From Kordiimonas pumila (GTDB lineage Bacteria > Pseudomonadota > Alphaproteobacteria > Sphingomonadales > Kordiimonadaceae): a stretch of DNA of 64,000 nt. The position numbers were made by a program, and so were the translations under genes. The stretch is from positions 2,067,501 to 2,131,500 of the forward strand of contig NZ_CP061205.1 in the NCBI RefSeq assembly GCF_015240255.1. Direction: 5' to 3'. The stretch's first letter is position 1, and each line of letters opens with the position of its first letter. Positions 25,411-34,005 of the stretch are shown here, one piece after another. The notes below the pieces were generated by a model. The model saw nothing but the letters and a program-made list of their open reading frames with translations, had not been told where the DNA came from and did no database searches.

Positions 25411-26334
25411 ATGACAAGAGTATCAAGTTTTGGTCAACAACAGGTTCTTCTGCGGTCCATCATGGATAATCAGAAAAGCGTCTTTGAAGCACAGCGGCAA
25501 ATTTCAACGGGTAAAAAAACCGATGAATACCGTGGCTTGGCAGGGCAAACAAACACTGTGCTTGGTGCGCGCTCTTTCATGTCACGTATAGAAACATATC
25601 AGCAATCCATTGCTACTATTCGCGGGAAGCTGGATGCTAATGATGTTCAGGTCAACGGCGTTATTGGAAGTATGGAATCTTTCCAGAAAACTATTCAGGA
25701 TAGCCTTGCTAATAATCAGGCTGAAGGTTTTGCTGAAACGCTGGATCAGACATTTAAATTTATTGTTAATGCACTCAATACCAATTTTGATGGAACCTAT
25801 CTGTTTTCTGGTGCGGAAACTGGCACAAAGCCAGTGAATATTACGTCACTTTCTGAACTGGCGGCGCTTGGCTCTGTAAATGAGGCTTTCGATAATGCTT
25901 CCTTGTCTTTTGAAGCGCGGATTGCAGACGGTGTTAGTCTTGATTTTGGGTTACTTGCCAATGAAGTGGGTGGGTCTGCTTTTCAAGAAATGCTCGACAT
26001 TTACAATGAAATTAATGGCCCTAATGGCCCTTATGAAGGTGAACTTGATGCGACCCAGTTTGCTTTTTTGCAAAGCAAGCTAACATCGCTTAGCGCTGCT
26101 ATTGATGATGTGCGGCAGGTTCAGGTGTCAAACGGTCTTGCTTATGAGCGTCTTGATGTCGTGGCTGACCAGCATGCTGATAGCCTTGTTTTTCTTGAAA
26201 CCTTTATTGCTGATATGGAAGATGTTGATATTGCAGAGGCTGTTACGCGTCTCAATAACGATCAGGTTGCACTTGAAGCCTCTTATCAAGCAATTTCTTC
26301 TCTTAGTAATCTATCGTTGTTGAAGTTTTTATAA
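25411..26334 (+). CDS. flgL: Flagellar hook-associated protein 3 (FlgL)
   Basis: A 307-residue flagellin-like protein: N-terminal coiled coil with QRQISTGKKTDEY, LANNQAEGFAETLDQ and the TYLFSGAETGTKP motif, and a C-terminal helix ending AVTRLNNDQVALEASYQAISSL (shown here only as the family signature LNNDQVALEASYQA). It forms the hook-filament junction next to FlgK. AGGAGAG ribosome site. Last gene of the flgKL operon; no other flagellar structural genes follow in this window, so the main cluster is elsewhere. Confidence 0.95.
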   Translation: MTRVSSFGQQQVLLRSIMDNQKSVFEAQRQISTGKKTDEYRGLAGQTNTVLGARSFMSRIETYQQSIATIRGKLDANDVQVNGVIGSMESFQKTIQDSLANNQAEGFAETLDQTFKFIVNALNTNFDGTYLFSGAETGTKPVNITSLSELAALGSVNEAFDNASLSFEARIADGVSLDFGLLANEVGGSAFQEMLDIYNEINGPNGPYEGELDATQFAFLQSKLTSLSAAIDDVRQVQVSNGLAYERLDVVADQHADSLVFLETFIADMEDVDIAEAVTRLNNDQVALEASYQAISSLSNLSLLKFL

Positions 26335-26429
26335 CAGTATTCACGAGCACGGCTTGCACTTGATGAAAGGCGTTGTATTTCCAGCTAACCTGTTTAAATT
26401 GTTGCGACGTTAGTCTGGAGCCTAAAATA

Positions 26430-26930
26430 ATGACTGTAAATGCAGAGCAATTTCGCCAAGGGATGCGCCGCTTGGGCGGTGCTGTTAATATTGTAACCAG
26501 CGCCCATGAAGGTATATATGCAGGCCTTACAGCAACCGCCGTCACCTCTCTTTCTGCGGAGCCTCCAAGACTTTTAACCTGCATTAACAGGGCTGGTGTA
26601 ACGTATGAAACCATCTCAAAAGGCCGTAGTCTTGCGATTAATGTTCTAGGAACTCAGCATAAAGATCTGGCAATTCTATTTGCAGGGTTAAGTGGGCAGC
26701 CGGAAACTGAGCGTTTTTCCTCGATTGAATGGAATGTTGGCGTGGGTGGTGCACCGCTATTGCCTGACGCTCTTGTCAGTTTCGACTGTGAAGTTGAGAG
26801 CATTTTAGATGCCGGCAGTCACGGCATTGTTATTGGCCTAATCCGCTCTATTGTTGTTGGCGGCAATTCCGGTGACACACCGCTCTGTTATTTGGATGGT
26901 GACTGGGCAACCATGACCAATTTTTCCTAA
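26430..26930 (+). CDS. Flavin reductase-like domain protein
   Basis: A 166-residue protein of the flavin reductase (DIM6/NTAB, split-barrel FMN-binding) family: QFRQGMRRLGGAVNIVT at the start, GLTATAVTSLSAEPP and SKGRSLAINVLGTQHKDLA in the middle, and CYLDGDWA at the end. Such proteins supply reduced flavin to monooxygenases or act alone with NAD(P)H. ATG at 26430 is chosen because GGAG precedes it; an in-frame ATG at 26373 has none. It stands alone between flgL and a DUF2336 gene, so its partner is unknown. Confidence 0.85.
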   Translation: MTVNAEQFRQGMRRLGGAVNIVTSAHEGIYAGLTATAVTSLSAEPPRLLTCINRAGVTYETISKGRSLAINVLGTQHKDLAILFAGLSGQPETERFSSIEWNVGVGGAPLLPDALVSFDCEVESILDAGSHGIVIGLIRSIVVGGNSGDTPLCYLDGDWATMTNFS

Positions 26931-26962
26931 TATTTGTCGGTTACGTGCAAAAAAGTGCATGT

Positions 26963-26977
26963 TTAATAAAAAATTAA
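26963..26977. promoter_or_regulatory. CtrA-type site TTAA-N7-TTAA
   Basis: TTAA at 26963-26966 and 26974-26977 with seven bases between is the CtrA full-site consensus. The surroundings are very AT-rich, so a chance match is likely enough to keep confidence low; the nearby DnaA boxes and histidine kinase gene make it worth testing. Confidence 0.35.
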
Positions 26978-27053
26978 TCTTTTTTTTAACCTTTCGAATC
27001 GCAATATGTTGACTCTGCGAATCAAATAGATTCGATATCTTGTGTTTTGCGAC

Positions 27054-27086
27054 AAGGTTATCCACAGGGTGTCTGTGCATAACCTT
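27054..27086. promoter_or_regulatory. Inverted pair of consensus DnaA boxes
   Basis: TTATCCACA (27058-27066) and, on the other strand, TTATGCACA (27074-27082) both match the DnaA box TTATNCACA perfectly. They are embedded in a 13-of-14 bp inverted repeat (AAGGTTAT-C-CACAG against its mirror). It lies 120 bases before the DUF2336 gene. Confidence 0.6.
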
Positions 27087-27206
27087 GCTAAAGTGTTGAT
27101 TCTTAGTATAGAATCTATAAACTATAGAGTTACGTGTCCGGTGAAGGGGTAAAAGCGGGTTTAAAAGGAACCCGTGAAGCAGATTTAACCGGCTAGGAGA
27201 TGGCCC

Positions 27207-28325
27207 GTGGTCAGTAAGGAGCTGCAGGATTTACTGTTGTTGGCGAAAGAAAAATCGTCGGATGCCAGGTCACGTCTTGTAGAGAATATTACAGATCTAT
27301 TTTTATCAGATGATGGTCGTCTGAGTGAGCATGAACGCGCCTTAATGTCAGACATCCTTGGTAAGCTTGTTAGCCAGGTTGAGGTTGAGATTAGGAAAGA
27401 GCTTGCTCATACACTTGCGAACTCCGATATTGAACTTGCTGAAATTGCAAAGTTTCTAGCGAGTGATGAAATAGAAATTGCCCGCCCTCTGTTGGAGCGC
27501 AGTAATCTTTTAAAAGACCCCGAACTTATTGAAATCATTCGCATGCGGACAGATGAGCACCGGATGGTCATCGCTATGCGGGATGAAGTTTCTGAACAGG
27601 TAAGTAATGCTCTTGTTGAGTATGGTAGTGAAGATGTCATCGAGGCGCTTCTTAATAATCATGACAGTAATCTGTCGAAACGTGCGATGGAATATTTGGT
27701 TGCGGAATCTCGCCGGGTAGACAGGTTTCAGGAGCCGCTTTTGAACCGCACTGATTTGCCGGGCGATTTGGCTTTCCGAATGTATTGGTGGGTTTCAGCC
27801 GCGCTCAGAAAAAAGATTTTGACCGAATATAATGTTGACCCGATTGTTTTTGAAACAGCCGTGAAGCGAGCCGCGCGTACAGCGATGGTTGAGCAAATGG
27901 ACGATCAAAGTGCCTATATTCGGGCACAAAAACTGGTTAGGCGCATGCTGGAAAACGGCGAACTGAGTGTGCAGTTTTTGCTAACGGCACTGCGACAGCA
28001 ACGGATTGCAGTTTTTGTGGCGGGAATGGCTGAACTTTCGGGCGTTAGCTTCCGTGTTTCATGGCGTATTTTTTCTGATAAAGGCGGTGAAAGCTTTGCC
28101 GTTTTGGCGAAGGCGGTGGGTATAGACCGCTCACAGTTTACTAATATTTATTTGCTTGTTGTACAGGCGAGAGAAGGGGGCAGTGTGAAAGCCCCCGGTG
28201 TGCTGAAAGAGATTCTTGAACTTTTTGATTCCACCTCTGAGGAAAATGCGAAGGGGGCTTTGCAGGTGTGGCAGCGGGATTATGCCTATCAGGAAGCAAT
28301 AGAAGAACTGGATAAGGTGAGTTAA
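27207..28325 (+). CDS. DUF2336 protein (alpha-helical repeat-like)
   Basis: A 372-residue soluble, helical protein. The opening ELQDLLLLAKEKSSDARSRLV and the repeated pattern of short helices (for example LAHTLANSDIELAEIAKFLA and ALLNNHDSNLSKRAMEYL) match DUF2336, a HEAT-like family common in alphaproteobacteria. GTG start with TAGGAGA before it. It ends 41 bases before a PAS histidine kinase gene, so both are likely one operon behind the DnaA-box region. Molecular role of DUF2336 is unknown; a scaffold in signalling is a guess. Confidence 0.85.
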   Translation: MVSKELQDLLLLAKEKSSDARSRLVENITDLFLSDDGRLSEHERALMSDILGKLVSQVEVEIRKELAHTLANSDIELAEIAKFLASDEIEIARPLLERSNLLKDPELIEIIRMRTDEHRMVIAMRDEVSEQVSNALVEYGSEDVIEALLNNHDSNLSKRAMEYLVAESRRVDRFQEPLLNRTDLPGDLAFRMYWWVSAALRKKILTEYNVDPIVFETAVKRAARTAMVEQMDDQSAYIRAQKLVRRMLENGELSVQFLLTALRQQRIAVFVAGMAELSGVSFRVSWRIFSDKGGESFAVLAKAVGIDRSQFTNIYLLVVQAREGGSVKAPGVLKEILELFDSTSEENAKGALQVWQRDYAYQEAIEELDKVS

Positions 28326-28366
28326 TCGATCACAGATATGTGACGAGGGTTGTAGGGAGGCCCGCT

Positions 28367-30070
28367 ATGGTTGAAAGACCAATGAAAGATGACAAGGTTG
28401 TGGATTTGGCAACCCACAGAGCTGAAGGGCAGCCAGACCGGGAAGCATTTGGTGTTTCCATACAACGGTTTGCAGGCCACGCTGTAGCCGCCAATGAGAC
28501 TATATTGGCTATGCTTGAAACCATTGTGGTTGACGAGGCCTTGCCGTTTTATATGGCATCCCTTGATGGTACAGTTATTCATGTGAATGATCATTATACG
28601 GTACTTGATGCCGCACTCGTGGATAAGCCGTTGGCTGCAGGAAGCGCAGCGCACGCGGGCAAACACCAGATTCCATCTTTAATGCCCGTGATTGATGATG
28701 TTCTAGCATGTAATACTACTGTGCGCGCAGAAGAGGTTGTGCGCATAAATGGCAGGGACCGTATTTTTCTGGGGCGGCATTCTCCTGTACGAAATCGTGA
28801 AGGCCATATGATCGCGATTGCGGGTACTTATGAAGATGTTACCGCACAGGTGCGGGGTATTGAAGAAGCGAATAAAACTCAGGCACAATTTCAGGATTTT
28901 ACCCGAGCAAGCTCTGACTGGTTTTTTGAATGCGACAGCGATATGCGTATCCGTTCCCTTTCTGAGCGTTTTACAGCGATCGTTGGCCAGCCTGCATCCC
29001 TGTTTATTGGTTCGCGGTTCGAGCAATTTGGCCGTTTAGAGAAAAACCTCAACGATAAACAGGAAGGCCCTCGTGCTATTCAAATGCGAAAACCGTTTCG
29101 CGAGCAGCTATTTATTGTATCAGAGCCAAGCGGTAAGGAATTGAAATTCCATTTGTCAGCCGTTCCGGTTTTTGACCGGCAATCTGGCGACTTCCGGGGC
29201 TATCGCGGTGTTGGGATGGATGTAACCACACGGTATAAGCAGGCTGATGAAGCTGCTGCTGTTAGGGTTAATCTTGAAGCACTGTTAACCGAGCTAACAC
29301 GTAAAAATATGGCGCTCGATATTGCAAGCGAGCAGGCAACCAGTGCTCTGCGTGCCAAAAATGAATTTCTGGCAGCAATGAGCCATGAGCTTAGGACGCC
29401 GCTTAATGCTATTATTGGCTTTGCTGAAGCCTTTGTGCGCCAAACTTTTGGTGCGCTTGATGCAACATACATTGGTTATGCTGAGGATATCCACAAATCA
29501 GGGCAGCATTTGCTGGAATTGATCAATGATATTCTGGATGTTGCAGTTATTGAAAGTGGCGGCCTTTCTTTGCAGGTAGATGAGCTGGATCTTAACCAGA
29601 TTATTCTTAAAGCAACGCAAATGAATATAGCTGCTGCGCGGAGCAAGGGTATCAGTGTTGATGCCTTAGCTGTGAAAACCGAGGCTTTAGTTAAGGTTGA
29701 TGACCGCCGGATGACACAAATTTTAGTAAACCTATTGTCCAATGCAGTGAAGTTTACGCCGACAGGCGGCGCTATTGGTATGGAGGTTTCAAGCGCTGAT
29801 GACGACCAAATCGCTGTAACAGTCTGGGATACAGGGATTGGCATTCCGCCAGAGCATCAGTCTAATATTTTTGAAAAATTCCATCAGGTAACAGAGCATA
29901 TATATTCCCGTACACAAGAGGGCACTGGCCTTGGGCTGCATATATCACGTGAGCTTGCCCGCATGATGGGGGGCGATATTGTGGTTAAAAGCAAGGCAGG
30001 TGCTGGTAGCAGGTTTACTGTAACGGTCCCTCTTGCGGATGGAACAGCAGGGGATGGCAACTTTATTTAA
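28367..30070 (+). CDS. Cytosolic PAS-domain sensor histidine kinase
   Basis: A 567-residue kinase without membrane helices. Two PAS-like domains (about 45-160 and 170-290; PAC motif RNREGHMIAIAGTYEDVT and FRGYRGVGMDVT) precede a HisKA domain with the phospho-acceptor histidine H340 in AMSHELRTPLN. The HATPase has NLLSNAVKFTP (N box), DTGIGIPPEHQ (G1) and GTGLGLHISRELA (G2). ATG at 28367 is preferred for its AGGGAGG site. No receiver domain or response-regulator gene is adjacent. Domain order resembles alphaproteobacterial cell-cycle kinases such as DivJ/PleC, which is suggestive only. Confidence 0.9.
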   Translation: MVERPMKDDKVVDLATHRAEGQPDREAFGVSIQRFAGHAVAANETILAMLETIVVDEALPFYMASLDGTVIHVNDHYTVLDAALVDKPLAAGSAAHAGKHQIPSLMPVIDDVLACNTTVRAEEVVRINGRDRIFLGRHSPVRNREGHMIAIAGTYEDVTAQVRGIEEANKTQAQFQDFTRASSDWFFECDSDMRIRSLSERFTAIVGQPASLFIGSRFEQFGRLEKNLNDKQEGPRAIQMRKPFREQLFIVSEPSGKELKFHLSAVPVFDRQSGDFRGYRGVGMDVTTRYKQADEAAAVRVNLEALLTELTRKNMALDIASEQATSALRAKNEFLAAMSHELRTPLNAIIGFAEAFVRQTFGALDATYIGYAEDIHKSGQHLLELINDILDVAVIESGGLSLQVDELDLNQIILKATQMNIAAARSKGISVDALAVKTEALVKVDDRRMTQILVNLLSNAVKFTPTGGAIGMEVSSADDDQIAVTVWDTGIGIPPEHQSNIFEKFHQVTEHIYSRTQEGTGLGLHISRELARMMGGDIVVKSKAGAGSRFTVTVPLADGTAGDGNFI

Positions 30071-30094
30071 AAATAATCCCATAAGGGACGGGTG

Positions 30095-30130
30095 AACAGG
30101 CCTTCGTACTTTATTGTGCGGAGGCCTGTT
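30095..30130 (+). terminator. Hairpin terminator after the histidine kinase gene
   Basis: AACAGGCCTTCG (30095-30106) pairs with CGGAGGCCTGTT (30119-30130) with one mismatch and a 12-base loop. It lies 25 bases after the stop. The T tract is short (TTTGATTT). Confidence 0.6.
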
Positions 30131-30158
30131 TGATTTCAGGCAGAACGAGGAGAAGATG

Positions 30159-30917
30159 TTAATATACAAACTGTTCGGTAAAGATACGTTCAGCCAGTGT
30201 ATGTTCTGGGTCAAACAGAATGGGTAGGTCTTTGCTTCTATCTTCTTCAATAATAACATGGCGCACATCGCGCACTTCGTGCATATCAGCAACGGCTGAA
30301 ACAGGTCGTTTCTGAGGCTGGTTTATCGTTAGCTCAACTGTTACGTCATGCGGCAGCAAAGCTCCGCGCCAGCGCCTAGGCCTGAAAGCTGAAAGCGGCG
30401 TTAAGGCCAATAGGTTTGATTCAAGCGGAATAATAGGCCCGTGCGCGGACAGGTTATAAGCGGTGCTACCGGCAGGTGTCGCGACAAGAACACCGTCCCC
30501 AACCAATTCAGGCAAGCGTACCTTGCCGTCAATCGCGACCCGAATATTTGCAGCTTGCCGGGTTTCCCGGAGAAGAGAAATTTCGTTGATAGCCAGATAT
30601 TCAACGACTTCGCCGTCGCAGCGTGTTGCCCGCATTTTTAGCGGGTGAAGCGTGAAAGTATCAGCGTTTTCAATACGTTCAATAAGGTTGTCTTCAGAAA
30701 AAGAGTTCATCAGAAAACCAACAGTGCCTTTATTCATGCCGTAGATAGGTTTGGTATGCCCCATATAGGTATGCAGCGTTTGCAACATAAAACCATCACC
30801 ACCAAGCGCTACGATCACGTCTGCTTCACGTGCACTAACCGCACGGTAGCGGCTGCGCAGTGTTTTTGCAGCCTGTGATCCTTCACCAAATTCACTAGCT
30901 ATAATAGCTATTTTCAT
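30159..30917 (-). CDS. nadK: NAD kinase
   Basis: A 252-residue protein that phosphorylates NAD to NADP. The GGDGFML motif (39-45), [12 protein letters not shown] and the substrate loop [13 protein letters not shown] followed by [19 protein letters not shown] are all present, as is the usual bacterial length. It is transcribed alone, opposite to the kinase gene before it, with moaA downstream in the reading direction of the same strand but starting 75 bases upstream. Confidence 0.95.
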   Translation of the reverse strand: MKIAIIASEFGEGSQAAKTLRSRYRAVSAREADVIVALGGDGFMLQTLHTYMGHTKPIYGMNKGTVGFLMNSFSEDNLIERIENADTFTLHPLKMRATRCDGEVVEYLAINEISLLRETRQAANIRVAIDGKVRLPELVGDGVLVATPAGSTAYNLSAHGPIIPLESNLLALTPLSAFRPRRWRGALLPHDVTVELTINQPQKRPVSAVADMHEVRDVRHVIIEEDRSKDLPILFDPEHTLAERIFTEQFVY

Positions 30918-30991
30918 TGTGTCGCTCCTACTATTGGCGGACAGTATAATTGAAATGCTAACTTGTGCGAGTAGATTATTTTAGTAGGGGG

Positions 30992-32020
30992 TCATCCGCC
31001 AGTTTGGCTCATATGGCGGTTCACCTTGCCTATCATCTTACCGTTAGACATGGCAAAATCATGGCCCTTGGGTTTTAGGCCCATGGCAAGGTCGAGGCAG
31101 GCAGATAAGGCCTGCTCGGGGGCATCCGACCTAAGGGCTGCGCGAAGGTCAACGTGATCATCTTGTCCTAGGCACATATAAATACGCCCTGTGCATGTAA
31201 CGCGCACACGGTTGCAGCCATCGCAGAAATTATTTGTCAGCGGTGTAATAAGGCCAAGTTTTTGGCCCGTGTTACCAACGGTAAAATAGCGAGCAGGCCC
31301 GCCTGTGCGTTTGTCGCTTGGTGTCAGGTCAAACACTGTATCAAGTTTTTCTTTTACGGCAGTTAGCGGCAGGTATCCGTCTTCGCGTGGGTCAGAGGTG
31401 TCACCGAGGGGCATGGTTTCAATAAGGGTTACATCCATACCGTTTTGGCTGGTCCAATTAAGAATATCGGGAATTTCATCTTCATTCATGCCGCGCATGG
31501 CAACGGTATTGATTTTGACTTTAAGACCTGCAGATTTCGCGGCCTCAATACCGTCTAGTACAGTATCCAACTGATCGCGGCGCGTTATTTTATGGAACAG
31601 ATCTTTTTGCAATGTATCCAGTGAAATATTCACGCGGCGAATACCTGCTTTATAGAGGTCTACCGCCATGCTGGGTAACTGTGTGCCGTTTGTCGTAAGT
31701 GTTAATTCATCAAGCGAGCCATTGCCAACACAGTAACCAAGGCGGTCAACAAGCCAGAGAATGTTTTTGCGAACAAGTGGTTCGCCGCCAGTAAGACGGA
31801 TTTTCCGAACACCACGTGCAATGAAGGCTGTACATAGCTCTAGCATCTCTTCAAGGCTTAGAACTTCTGACTTAGGTAGAAAGGTCATTTGTTCTGCCAT
31901 GCAGTATGTGCATCTAAGGTCGCACCGGTCCGTGACAGAAAGGCGCAAATAGGTAATCTTGCGACCAAACTGGTCACGTAATGTTTTGGGCGATTTGATA
32001 TTTACGGCATTGTCTGGCAT
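30992..32020 (-). CDS. moaA: GTP 3',8-cyclase MoaA (molybdenum cofactor step 1)
   Basis: A 342-residue radical-SAM enzyme. The N-terminal cluster motif CDLRCTYC and GGEPLVRK, plus the C-terminal second cluster CDGCNRVRVTCTGRIYMC, are intact, and the C-terminal GG needed for activation is present. It makes the first precursor of molybdopterin with MoaC. No other moa genes are adjacent; a MobA-like gene and an XdhC-family gene lie at 59-61 kb. No molybdenum-cofactor riboswitch is visible upstream. Confidence 0.95.
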   Translation of the reverse strand: MPDNAVNIKSPKTLRDQFGRKITYLRLSVTDRCDLRCTYCMAEQMTFLPKSEVLSLEEMLELCTAFIARGVRKIRLTGGEPLVRKNILWLVDRLGYCVGNGSLDELTLTTNGTQLPSMAVDLYKAGIRRVNISLDTLQKDLFHKITRRDQLDTVLDGIEAAKSAGLKVKINTVAMRGMNEDEIPDILNWTSQNGMDVTLIETMPLGDTSDPREDGYLPLTAVKEKLDTVFDLTPSDKRTGGPARYFTVGNTGQKLGLITPLTNNFCDGCNRVRVTCTGRIYMCLGQDDHVDLRAALRSDAPEQALSACLDLAMGLKPKGHDFAMSNGKMIGKVNRHMSQTGG

Positions 32021-32116
32021 ATGGCTAATGTCAGCATCCTGAGGGAGGAAGTCAAGATATTGCTGTATAATTGATGGATAGAATTACTTTATGTATTGCT
32101 CAGACATAAGTTTCAC

Positions 32117-32440
32117 TTATCCATTATCGTCCAGAAGGGTGCCTAGTGTTTCATCTATGCGTTTAAAGGCCTCGGCGTTTGCTTTGAAAGCCTGTTGTTC
32201 GGCTCTTAAATCGACAAGATGCTGTAGAATATCGCCGTAGCCTGCAGATGCAGTGTTGAGGCCAAAAGCCTGGCTTGATTCTGTTTCAGTAATAGTGGAG
32301 GTGGGCGTGTTTGGTACATCGCTTTCAAGCGTGAACGACGCTGCTGCAGCACTTGCGGTTAAAATTTCCTTGGCAATATCAGTTGCCCGTCTTTCAGACT
32401 GCAATAGACCAGTTGTGGTTGTTTTCAGTGCATCAAGCAT
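32117..32440 (-). CDS. Flagellar rod/hook-like short protein
   Basis: A 107-residue protein whose ends look like flagellar axial proteins: an N-terminal helix with LLQSERRATDIAKEIL and a C-terminal helix HLVDLRAEQQAFKANAEAF, close to the conserved last helix of FlgB/FlgC/FlgK-type proteins. The middle is short and Ser/Thr-rich. Such short orphan proteins are often annotated as flagellar basal-body-like in alphaproteobacteria. It stands alone on the minus strand, between moaA and a divergent DsbA-like gene. Assignment by end helices only. Confidence 0.6.
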   Translation of the reverse strand: MLDALKTTTTGLLQSERRATDIAKEILTASAAAASFTLESDVPNTPTSTITETESSQAFGLNTASAGYGDILQHLVDLRAEQQAFKANAEAFKRIDETLGTLLDDNG

Positions 32441-32542
32441 CTTCTTTACCCCGTTACAGGAAACTACTATAGATTCAACCCCTGAAAAAGCTGTAAAAAT
32501 ATAGATACAATTTTATCTAATGTACCCTGCGAGGCCAAAACC

Positions 32543-33166
32543 ATGAAAATTGACGCTGTGATCGATGTCGTATGTCCTTGGTGTTATGTTGGTAAGCGCC
32601 AGCTTGACCTTGCGCTTTCGGCGCGACCTTCCCTAAAGGCAGATGTATGGTGGCGGCCCTATCAGTTAGGACCAGATACCCCCAAAGAAGGTATCGACAG
32701 GAAAAGCTATTATGCCAAAAAGTTTCCCGACCAAGCTCGGTTAGCCCAGATGCGCGAACACTTAAGCGATTTAGGCAAATCACTGGGCATTACATTTGAT
32801 TTTGAATCAGAGTGCCTGATTGCCAACACACTTGATGCGCACCGTCTGATACGCTGGGCGCGAGCAGACGGCGTGCAGGATGCTGTGGTAACAGATTTAA
32901 TGCAGCGCTATTTTGAAGATAGCGCTTTTTTAGGGGCGCATGAGCTTCTGGTCGACGTTGCTGCAAAAGCAGGCATGGATGCCAAGGTTGTTGCCGATCT
33001 CTTAAATACGGAGAGAGATAATGACTTGGTACAAAGTGAGATTGCACAGGCGCGCAAGCTTGGGGTGCAGGGAGTGCCGGTGTTTATCATTGACGGTAAG
33101 GCTGCCATTTCAGGGGCGCAAGGGGTAGATGCTATTACAGATATGATAGATAAGCTTAAAGAATAG
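32543..33166 (+). CDS. DsbA/FrnE-family thioredoxin-fold oxidoreductase
   Basis: A 207-residue protein with a CPWC active site (11-14) right at the N terminus (DVVCPWCYVGK), a helical insertion of about 100 residues, and the cis-proline segment GVQGVPVFIIDGK near 170-182. The layout is that of FrnE and 2-hydroxychromene-2-carboxylate isomerase-like proteins of the DsbA superfamily. No signal peptide, so it is cytosolic and probably handles thiol-disulphide exchange or glutathione chemistry. Divergent from the flagellar-like gene; followed by a strong terminator. Confidence 0.88.
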   Translation: MKIDAVIDVVCPWCYVGKRQLDLALSARPSLKADVWWRPYQLGPDTPKEGIDRKSYYAKKFPDQARLAQMREHLSDLGKSLGITFDFESECLIANTLDAHRLIRWARADGVQDAVVTDLMQRYFEDSAFLGAHELLVDVAAKAGMDAKVVADLLNTERDNDLVQSEIAQARKLGVQGVPVFIIDGKAAISGAQGVDAITDMIDKLKE

Positions 33167-33167
33167 A

Positions 33168-33195
33168 AAAGAGGATGGCTTGCACCATCCTCTTT
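33168..33195. terminator. Bidirectional intrinsic terminator
   Basis: An 11-bp perfect stem (AAAGAGGATGG, CCATCCTCTTT) with a 6-base loop stands between the convergent DsbA-like and beta-barrel genes. Short T/A runs flank both sides. Confidence 0.8.
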
Positions 33196-33247
33196 CTCAA
33201 ATCACATACTCAAAACGCAGGCCATAGTGAATTGAGAGCTATTCATA

Positions 33248-33799
33248 TTAGAAGCTTACCAATACGCCAGCTTTTGTTTGCCACGCATTTTCATCATTGC
33301 CGTATGTTGTATAATCAGCGCCAAGACGCATGCTTAGACGCTCGTTAACAGCACGCTCGTAGCCGCCGCCAAAGCGCCAGCCACCTTCACCGTAGCTGTC
33401 ATCATCAGCAGGGGTGGCGTCAAAATTTGTTCGTACATAACCAGCTTTACCATATAGTAGGTTTGTGCCGTCCTGACCGAATGCTTTACCAAGTATTAGG
33501 GAAGCGCTCCATTCATAATTAGAATGTGTGCCAGTCAGGTCGTTCTTGTAGCCTGTGTCACCGAAGCTACCTTCAATGCCGGTCACAATACCGCTATCCA
33601 TTTGATTGCGAAAACCTATGACGCCGCCGTAATAAAGGCTGTTGTCGCTATTTGAATCGATTGCGAGTTCAGTCCAGTCCAAGCCACCTTCAATACCAAC
33701 ATATGATCCATCAAAGTATTTGCCGTCTTGTGCAAGTGTGGCTGTCGCTGCAGTCAAAGAGACGATTGATGCTGCAATAATTGTTTTTGTAATAGACAT
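33248..33799 (-). CDS. Outer-membrane beta-barrel protein
   Basis: A 183-residue protein with a signal peptide (1-23, cleavage after TLA). Mature part starts QDGKYFDGSYVGIEGGLDW, the pattern of small eight-stranded OmpX/Lom/opacity-type barrels, with alternating hydrophobic strands and the C-terminal phenylalanine (VLVSF) recognised by the assembly machinery. Tyr- and Gly-rich strands such as LLYGKAGYV support this. Stand-alone gene with a leader of about 150 bases. Role is structural or adhesive; not further resolved. Confidence 0.85.
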   Translation of the reverse strand: MSITKTIIAASIVSLTAATATLAQDGKYFDGSYVGIEGGLDWTELAIDSNSDNSLYYGGVIGFRNQMDSGIVTGIEGSFGDTGYKNDLTGTHSNYEWSASLILGKAFGQDGTNLLYGKAGYVRTNFDATPADDDSYGEGGWRFGGGYERAVNERLSMRLGADYTTYGNDENAWQTKAGVLVSF

Positions 33800-33960
33800 A
33801 GATTCCTCCAGTGTTAATGCGACCCAGCGATAATTTCCGGTGTCGACAAAACAGAATTTGGCCTCGAACTAAGGCGGTGGAGAGGAGGATATGTGTCAGA
33901 AAAGTGAAACATTAAGGCATATTAGGGCAGGTAGATGAACAGAGATCTATTCATAAAAAA

Positions 33961-33979
33961 AGGAGGCGCTAGGCCTCCT
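33961..33979 (-). terminator. Intrinsic terminator of nhaA
   Basis: AGGAGGC (33961-33967) pairs with GCCTCCT (33973-33979) around GCTAG. On the minus strand it is followed by seven T residues, 27 bases after the nhaA stop. Confidence 0.8.
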
Positions 33980-34005
33980 TAAGGTATTGATATTTCATTA
34001 TAACT

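Noticed and set aside
26963-27086. Possibility that DnaA boxes plus CtrA site mark the chromosomal origin
   Set aside because: Only one pair of DnaA boxes was seen, and the neighbours (flavin reductase, DUF2336) are not typical origin neighbours; kept only as a regulatory candidate.
30918-32116. Molybdenum-cofactor riboswitch before moaA
   Set aside because: The short upstream region (about 95 bases) shows no such fold by eye.
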